The translations under genes were made by a program, and so were the position numbers. This document shows, piece by piece, positions 58,260 to 64,000 of a DNA stretch of 64,000 nucleotides (the first letter of the stretch is position 1; every line of letters starts with the position of its first letter). A model generated the notes under the pieces. It was not told the DNA's origin. It was given only the letters and a program-made list of their open reading frames with translations, and made no database searches. This DNA is from Nocardiopsis sp. NRRL B-16309 (GTDB lineage Bacteria > Actinomycetota > Actinomycetes > Streptosporangiales > Streptosporangiaceae): contig NZ_LGEC01000114.1 in the NCBI RefSeq assembly GCF_001279585.1, forward strand, positions 124,001-188,000, in the 5' to 3' direction.

Positions 58260-58484
58260 TCACACACCCCGTAGACGCGGCTCGGCCCCGTGCGCCCACT
58301 GCGGACCCACGCTCAGGCCCCCGTCCGCGGTGGCGCGGGCGGGGATGCCCTGGTCGGCCAGCCGCGCGGCGGCCGCGTCCTGGTCGGTGACGGAGACGGT
58401 CACCGACGTGAGCGCGGTCCGGTCGCGGTGGCGCTCGCAACGCGCCTCGGTCTCCGCAAGCCGCCCCGGTGGGACGGACATCAC
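58260..58484 (-). pseudogene. Probable VOC (glyoxalase) family gene remnant
   Basis: From a GTG at 58484 this frame encodes 74 residues ending RGV, with a VOC-like strand-helix unit (TSVTVSVTDQDAAAARLADQ) and a GPQWAHGAE stretch. Codons are strongly GC3-biased like true genes, and the frame stays open upstream to about 58575 without a start, so the N-terminal half of the protein is missing. It is most likely the 3' part of a decayed or truncated VOC gene. A plus-strand frame over the same bases (to 58574) is a weaker alternative. Confidence 0.4.
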
Positions 58485-58596
58485 GGTGCCGACGAGGGCG
58501 ACCGCCCCGGCGCCGACCCCGTGGACGCCGTCGACGAGGCTCTGGGCGCCCTGCGCGCCGGCCTGGAGCTCTGACCGGCCCCGCCGAGCCCCTGGC

Positions 58597-59256
58597 TCAG
58601 GCCCACCCCGCGTCGTGGGCGAGGATCGCCGCCTGCACCCGGTTGGTCATCCCCAGTTTGGCGAGGATCCGGCTGACGTGCGCCTTCACCGTCGCCTCCC
58701 GCATGCCCAGGGCCCGGCCCGCCTCGGCGTTCGAGCGCCCCTGGGCCACGGCGATCAGGACCGCCCGCTCGCGTTCGCTCAGCGCGGCCAGGCGTTCCCT
58801 GGCCTGGGCCCGACCGGCCGCCGACCCGCCCTCGGCGGGCGCGGCGAACCGTTCGAGCATGCGCTTGGTCACGCTCGGCGAGAGCATCGCGTGGCCCTCG
58901 TGCACGGTGCGCACCGCGGAGATGAGGTCCCGGGGCGGGGTGTCCTTGAGCAGGAAGCCCACGGCTCCGGCGCGCAGCGCGTCGTGCACGTACTCGTCCA
59001 GGTCGAAGGTGGTGAGCAGGACCACCCGGGGCGCGCGCGGCATCTCCGTGAGCCGGGCGGCCGCGGTGATCCCGTCCGTCCCCGGCATGCGGATGTCGAG
59101 CAGGACGACGTCGGGGACGAGTTCCCCCGCCATGCGCACCGCCTCGGCGCCGTCGCCCGCCTCGCCCACGACCTCGATGTCGGGGGCGGCGTCCAGGATC
59201 ATCCTGAGTCCGGAGCGGACCAGGAGTTCGTCGTCGACCAGGAGCGTGCGGATCAA
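58597..59256 (-). CDS. NarL/LuxR-family response regulator
   Basis: The 219-residue protein has a receiver domain (DDE at residues 8-10, phosphorylated Asp54 in VVLLDIRMPG, LTTFDLDEYV and the lysine in LLKDTPP) and a C-terminal LuxR helix-turn-helix (LSERERAVLIAVAQGRSNAEAGRALGMREATVKAHVSRIL). It is a DNA-binding regulator switched by the sensor kinase encoded just upstream. The start is TTG 59256, overlapping the kinase stop by four bases with GAGGG ahead. The pair is divergent from an ABC exporter at 60840-64000, which is the likely target, as in many similar actinomycete loci. Confidence 0.93.
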   Translation of the reverse strand: MIRTLLVDDELLVRSGLRMILDAAPDIEVVGEAGDGAEAVRMAGELVPDVVLLDIRMPGTDGITAAARLTEMPRAPRVVLLTTFDLDEYVHDALRAGAVGFLLKDTPPRDLISAVRTVHEGHAMLSPSVTKRMLERFAAPAEGGSAAGRAQARERLAALSERERAVLIAVAQGRSNAEAGRALGMREATVKAHVSRILAKLGMTNRVQAAILAHDAGWA

Positions 59257-60500
59257 CGCGGCCCTCGTTCCGTTCCGGTGTGGTGGTCGATGGGCACGAT
59301 AGCGCGCAGGCGCCACCCCCCGTCGAAGCGGCGGCCCGAGGTCAGGGCCCCGCCCGCCAGGGTCACGCGCTCGTGCAGTCCCGTGAGCCCGAACCCGCTG
59401 ACCGGTGGGGGCGCGGACGTGACGGTGGCCGGCCCGTTGGCCACCTCGACGGCCAGGCCGTCGGGCACCGTGCGCACGTCCACCGAGACCCGCGCACCGG
59501 GCGCGTGCTTGGCGGCGTTGGTCAGCCCCTCCTGCACCACGCGAAAGGCCGTGCGCTGGACGTGGGCGGGCAGGTCGGGGACCACGTCCTCGCCCGTGCG
59601 CACCACGGTCATCCCGGCACCGCGCCAGTCCTCCACGAGCCGGTCCAGGTCGGCCAGCACCGGCTGCGGCGCGGTGGGCGCCGCGGCTCCGGTGTCGTCG
59701 CGCAGCACGCCCAGGATGCCGCGCAGTTCGGCGAGCGCCTCCCGCCCGGTGGTGCGGATCACCCCGGCCGCCTCGGCGGTGCGCTCGTCGGGCGCCGAGA
59801 CCTCCAGGCCGCCCGCGTGCAGCACCATCAGGCTGACCCGGTGCGCGACGACGTCGTGCATCTCGCGGGCGATGCGGGTGCGTTCGGCCCCGATGGCCTG
59901 CTCCGCCATGAGGTGCTGTTCGCGTTCGAGGCGCTCGGCGCGCTCGTGCAGGCGGTCGACCAGCTGGCGCCGTGTTCCCACCCACAGTCCGAAGGTCGTG
60001 GGGACGACGAGGAAGATCGCGACGTTGACGAAGAGGGCGATCCCGGAGACGTCCACCCCGATGCTCATCGCCAGGGTCATCAGCGCGAACCAGCCCGCCA
60101 GCAGGCGCCGGTCGTCGAAGTGGACCGCGTAGGAGTAGAGCGCGAACGCCGCCGGGACCAGGTCTCCGAAGGCGAGGAGCAGGACGGACGCCAGGCCGAG
60201 CAGCCACATGGGACGGCTGCGGCGCAGCAGGACGGTCACGCAGAACATCCCCGTGGGGACCAGGCCCAGGAAGAGGACGATGGCGAGCGCGACGGCCGCC
60301 ATGTGGCGTTGGGGCAGGGAGTCCAGCATGCCCTGGACGAGTCCCATCTGCGGCATGACCTGCAGGAAGAGGACGAACGGCGCCAGGCCCAGGGCGTAGA
60401 CCCAGTCGGCGATGCGCAGCCGGCGCCGCCACCACCACTCGGTGTTGTGGCGCCACAGCCCGCCGAGCTCCCGCGCCTGACGCGCCATCCGCTCCCTCAT
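59253..60500 (-). CDS. NarL-partner sensor histidine kinase
   Basis: The 415-residue protein has about six membrane helices in the first 180 residues, then a HisKA_3 dimerisation helix with the phosphorylated histidine in REMHDVVAHRVSLMVLH and a GHKL ATPase (VVQEGLTNAAKHAPGARVSVDV; GFGLTGLHERV). There is no separate outer sensor domain, so it probably senses within or near the membrane, as do kinases that respond to membrane-active compounds. Start ATG 60500 or ATG 60488; the second has GGGAG too close. A 330-base region separates it from the divergent exporter genes. Confidence 0.9.
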   Translation of the reverse strand: MRERMARQARELGGLWRHNTEWWWRRRLRIADWVYALGLAPFVLFLQVMPQMGLVQGMLDSLPQRHMAAVALAIVLFLGLVPTGMFCVTVLLRRSRPMWLLGLASVLLLAFGDLVPAAFALYSYAVHFDDRRLLAGWFALMTLAMSIGVDVSGIALFVNVAIFLVVPTTFGLWVGTRRQLVDRLHERAERLEREQHLMAEQAIGAERTRIAREMHDVVAHRVSLMVLHAGGLEVSAPDERTAEAAGVIRTTGREALAELRGILGVLRDDTGAAAPTAPQPVLADLDRLVEDWRGAGMTVVRTGEDVVPDLPAHVQRTAFRVVQEGLTNAAKHAPGARVSVDVRTVPDGLAVEVANGPATVTSAPPPVSGFGLTGLHERVTLAGGALTSGRRFDGGWRLRAIVPIDHHTGTERGPR

Positions 60501-60839
60501 GCGCCGGATTCTATGGCCGGACCGGCTCGGATCCGCTCGTGCGCCGGGGGCGCGCCGCCCGCGTCCGATCGTCGGTCCCGCCCGTGTCAGCGCAGGTCGG
60601 CGTCGGTTCCGGCGCTCTGGCGCGGACGCGGCCCCGTCGGCGACCCCCGACGAAAGTCGGTACCCCCACCAGACGAAGGAGTCGCGAACCCGCCCCGCAC
60701 CATGCCTTTGGCCGAGGCGCGGATCGGCCCACAGGCGGACGCCGCGACCCGTGGCGGCTCCTAGCGTGGAGATCACGCCGAGACGGACACCGGTTCGGCT
60801 CGGTCCCCACACCCGTATTCGCATCAGGAGTTGTCAGCC
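60501..60839. other. Divergent promoter region between the kinase and ABC exporter genes
   Basis: No gene is visible in these 339 bases. The stretch just before the ABC gene (about 60765-60830) contains CTAGCGTGG and an AGGAG ribosome site, and sequences rich in TCGG/CCGA near 60650-60720 could bind the response regulator. I could not define a symmetric site. Confidence 0.45.
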
Positions 60840-61604
<765 letters not shown>

Positions 61605-61608
61605 GCGC

Positions 61609-64000
61609 ATGCTGCGCACCACACTCGCGGGACTGAGGCTGCACAAGTCCCGCTACGTCACCACGGTCCTGGCCATCGTGCTCGGCGTCATGTTCGTCTC
61701 GGGCACGATGGTCTTCGCCGACACCCTCAACGCCAACTACGAGGAGTCCGTCATGGGCTCCGCGACCGCGGTCGACGCGATCGCGGTTCCGCCGGAGCAG
61801 GAGCAGACGGGCGACCCCGCCGCGGAGCCGGCCGAGCCGGCGCGGCTCACCGACGACCAGCTGGACCACGTCCGGGCCCTGCCGGAGGTCGCCGGGGCCG
61901 ACGGGATGGTCCAGGGGCAGGCCGTCCTCCTGGATGACGAGGGGCGCGCGTTCGGCTACACGCCGCCCGCCGCCCTGGCCCTGGGAGAGGTGACCCGTTT
62001 CTCCCCCGACGAGGGCAGTCTGCCCACCGACGGAACCGAGATCGCCCTGGCCACCTCCACCGCCGACCAGACGGGTTTCGGGGTCGGCGACACGGTGACC
62101 GTGCTCGACGCCGACATGGAGGAGCGCGAGTTCACCGTCTCGGGCCTGGTCAACTTCGGTGTCGACCCGGCCTTCACCTACGGCGGTGCCCTGGTCCTGG
62201 ACCCCGGCACCCTGGAGGAGATGACCGGCACCACCGGGTACGCCGAGATCGACGTGGTGGCCGCCGAGGGCCACACCGACGAGCAGGTGGCCGAGGCCGT
62301 GGCCGGGGTCCTGGGTTCGGACGCCGAGGTCAGCACCGGTGAGGAGTTCGGCCTGGCGATGGCCGAGGGGGCGGGGGCCGACACCGAGATGCTGCGCACC
62401 GCCCTGCTGCTGTTCGCGTTCATCGCGATGTTCGTCGCCGGGATCGTCATCTACAACACCTTCGCGATCCTCATCGCCCAGCGCCAGCGCGAACTGGCCC
62501 TGCTGCGCTGTGTGGGCGCCACCCGCGCCCAGGTCTTCCGGTCGGTCCTGGCCGAGTCCGTGGTCGTGGGCCTGATCGCCTCCGCCCTGGGCGTCCTCGC
62601 CGGTGTGGGCGTCGGCATGGCCGGCGCGGCCGTCGGCGGCCCGCTCATGGGCATGGACGGCGGGGTACCGGTCGTACTCACGCCCGTCGCGATCCTGACC
62701 GGTCTGGTCGTGGGCACCGTCGTGACGGTGTGCTCCGCCCTGGTCCCAGCCATCCGCGCCACCGGGGTCGCTCCCCTGGCGGCACTGCGCACCAGCGCCA
62801 CGTCCGCCGGCCTGGAGAAGGGCACCGGGCGAGTCCGGGTCGTGTTCGGGCTGCTGGCCTTCGCGATCGCCGCGGCGATGGTGGCGTCGACCCAGATCTC
62901 CGGTCCCGACCAGACGGGCCCGTTCGTCGTGACCGGCGCCGCCCTGGTCGCGTTCGTGGGCGTGGTCGTCCTGGGACCGCTGATCGTCCGCGGCTGTGTG
63001 CGGCTCGTCGGCGTCCCGATGCGCAGGGTGGGCGTGGCCAGCATGCTCGCCGTGGACAACTCCACGCGCAGCCCGCGCCGGGCGGCCACCGCGATGATCG
63101 CCCTGACCGTGGGCGCCACCCTGATCACGGGCTACTCCGTGGTCAGCGCGAGTGTGGAGTCGACGATGACCCGCCAGCTCGACGAGAACTTCCCCATCGA
63201 CTACCAGATCACCCCGCAGTTCACGATGGAGGGCACGTCCGCTCCCGACGCGGACACCGGGCCCGGTGAGGGGGCCGCCGAGGACGTCGACGCCCCGCCG
63301 GAAGCGGAGGGCACCGAAGGCGCCGGAGGCGCGGAGGACACCGAAGGCACGGAAGGCACGGCTCCGGAGTCCGGCGAGGGGTCCGTTCCCGCGGCCGCCG
63401 TGGAGGTGGTCCCCGACTCCGTGTTCGAGGACCTGGAGTCCGAACCGACCGTGGCCGTGGTCAGCGGCCGGCGCAACGCCTTCGTCGAGACGGAGGACGG
63501 ACGCTTCCTCAGCGTCAACACCTATCCCGGTTTCGACGCGGAGGACCTGGGCCTCGAGTCCACTGCGGGCGACCTCGCCGATCTCGGCCCCGGTAAGATC
63601 GCCCTCCCCGAGGACGATGCCGACGGCACCGGTATCGGTGACGCCTTCGCCCTGCCCCTGGAGGACGGCACGGAGGTGTCCCTGGAGGTCGTCGCACTCC
63701 TGGACCCCATGATGTCGATGGGGATACTCCTGGACGAGCAGGACTTCACCGAGGCCTTCCCGGAACTGACGGGGAACGACGCCGTCATGGTCCGCGGCAC
63801 TGACGACGCCGACCCCGCCGAACTGCGCGAGGCCGTCTATGACGCGGTCGACGACCACCCGACCCTGCAGGTCGCGTCGATGGCCGAGATGCGCGGACAG
63901 CTCTCCGAGATGATGGACATCGCGTTCTACACGATCGCGGCGATGCTGGGATTGGCGATCCTCATCGCGGTCTTCGGCATCTCCAACACCATGGCGCTGT
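61609..64000 (+). CDS. FtsX-like ABC permease, 3' truncated by the window
   Basis: The frame starts with ATG 61609, four bases after the ATPase stop, and stays open to the window end (about 797 residues visible). It opens MLRTTLAGLRLHKSRYV, the first helix follows, then a large outer domain (about residues 45-250), three helices of the FtsX core (residues about 262-390, including LRCVGATRAQVFRSV), a fourth helix set near 415-470, and a second outer domain after residue 520. The second domain begins with an unusual acidic repeat (about 545-590, EGTEG and EDTEG units). The final helices (AFYTIAAMLGLAILIAVFG) are starting when the window ends. The layout is that of large Streptomyces-type permeases with two FtsX modules. 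Confidence 0.9.
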   Translation, partial: MLRTTLAGLRLHKSRYVTTVLAIVLGVMFVSGTMVFADTLNANYEESVMGSATAVDAIAVPPEQEQTGDPAAEPAEPARLTDDQLDHVRALPEVAGADGMVQGQAVLLDDEGRAFGYTPPAALALGEVTRFSPDEGSLPTDGTEIALATSTADQTGFGVGDTVTVLDADMEEREFTVSGLVNFGVDPAFTYGGALVLDPGTLEEMTGTTGYAEIDVVAAEGHTDEQVAEAVAGVLGSDAEVSTGEEFGLAMAEGAGADTEMLRTALLLFAFIAMFVAGIVIYNTFAILIAQRQRELALLRCVGATRAQVFRSVLAESVVVGLIASALGVLAGVGVGMAGAAVGGPLMGMDGGVPVVLTPVAILTGLVVGTVVTVCSALVPAIRATGVAPLAALRTSATSAGLEKGTGRVRVVFGLLAFAIAAAMVASTQISGPDQTGPFVVTGAALVAFVGVVVLGPLIVRGCVRLVGVPMRRVGVASMLAVDNSTRSPRRAATAMIALTVGATLITGYSVVSASVESTMTRQLDENFPIDYQITPQFTMEGTSAPDADTGPGEGAAEDVDAPPEAEGTEGAGGAEDTEGTEGTAPESGEGSVPAAAVEVVPDSVFEDLESEPTVAVVSGRRNAFVETEDGRFLSVNTYPGFDAEDLGLESTAGDLADLGPGKIALPEDDADGTGIGDAFALPLEDGTEVSLEVVALLDPMMSMGILLDEQDFTEAFPELTGNDAVMVRGTDDADPAELREAVYDAVDDHPTLQVASMAEMRGQLSEMMDIAFYTIAAMLGLAILIAVFGISNTMAL

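Noticed and set aside
58290..58574. Plus-strand ORF ending ALGALRAGLEL
   Set aside because: Plausible-looking end, but its codon third positions are less biased than the minus-strand VOC-like frame and it has no start signal.

Overview
This window is a very GC-rich chromosomal segment of an actinomycete. Third codon positions are almost all G or C, and GTG and TTG starts are common. The gene content (RbpA, a conservon with cytochrome P450s, a SCO1664-type protein with DUF3090 and an MSMEG_4193-type phosphatase, a furA-katG pair) fits the Streptomyces/Nocardiopsis/Streptosporangiales part of the phylum. A Nocardiopsis-like host is my best guess, but it is an inference. I see no rRNA or tRNA genes, insertion sequences, prophage genes or CRISPR arrays.

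Layout. 1-1587: the end of a nuo operon (nuoM 3' end, nuoN). 1735-2391: two small unknown genes. 2672-8152: a very large single-chain biotin-dependent acyl-CoA carboxylase. 8310-11005: katG and its Fur-type repressor furA, behind a promoter that looks leaderless. 11207-14321: glutathione peroxidase, an SDR, a bile-acid:sodium-symporter-type protein and an unknown gene. 14445-21761: a seven-gene minus-strand operon (methyltransferase, cysteine-synthase-like PLP enzyme, binding protein, permease, ATP-grasp ligase, MFS exporter, ATPase) with a Zur-like box upstream and a strong hairpin at its end. It reads as a small NRPS-independent metallophore system, possibly a zincophore. 22894-30237: a type II Wadjet-like set (jetA-jetB-jetC, i.e. 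DUF2397-DUF2398-TIGR02680) with no jetD; only a ten-codon ORF sits where jetD should begin. 30363-38966: a pseudokinase-like membrane protein, an ABC-F ATPase, an NCS2 nucleobase permease, a lipoprotein and a fused carboxyltransferase.

38926-46716 is a conservon: sensor kinase, roadblock protein, DUF742 protein and GTPase, all coupled by overlapping stop and start codons. They are followed by two copies of a CYP157-like/CYP154-like P450 pair. 47226-47677 holds rbpA behind a SigR-type promoter. 47815-51728 holds a HAD phosphatase and the SCO1664/DUF3090/phosphatase neighbourhood. 51872-54758 holds an aldo/keto reductase and a RecD2-like protein whose ATPase motifs are degenerate. 55037-58138 holds a Uma2-family protein, an SDR, fabI and fabG, with a TetR-type palindrome inside the fabG promoter. 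58260-58484 is a probable VOC-gene remnant. 58597-64000 is a NarL-type two-component system divergent from a MacB/FtsX-type ABC exporter that runs off the window.

The strongest candidates for something undescribed are the Zur-box metallophore cluster, the Wadjet set that appears to have lost its nuclease gene, and the duplicated P450 pair of the conservon. All assignments come from reading motifs, start signals and gene order by eye. No database search was possible.
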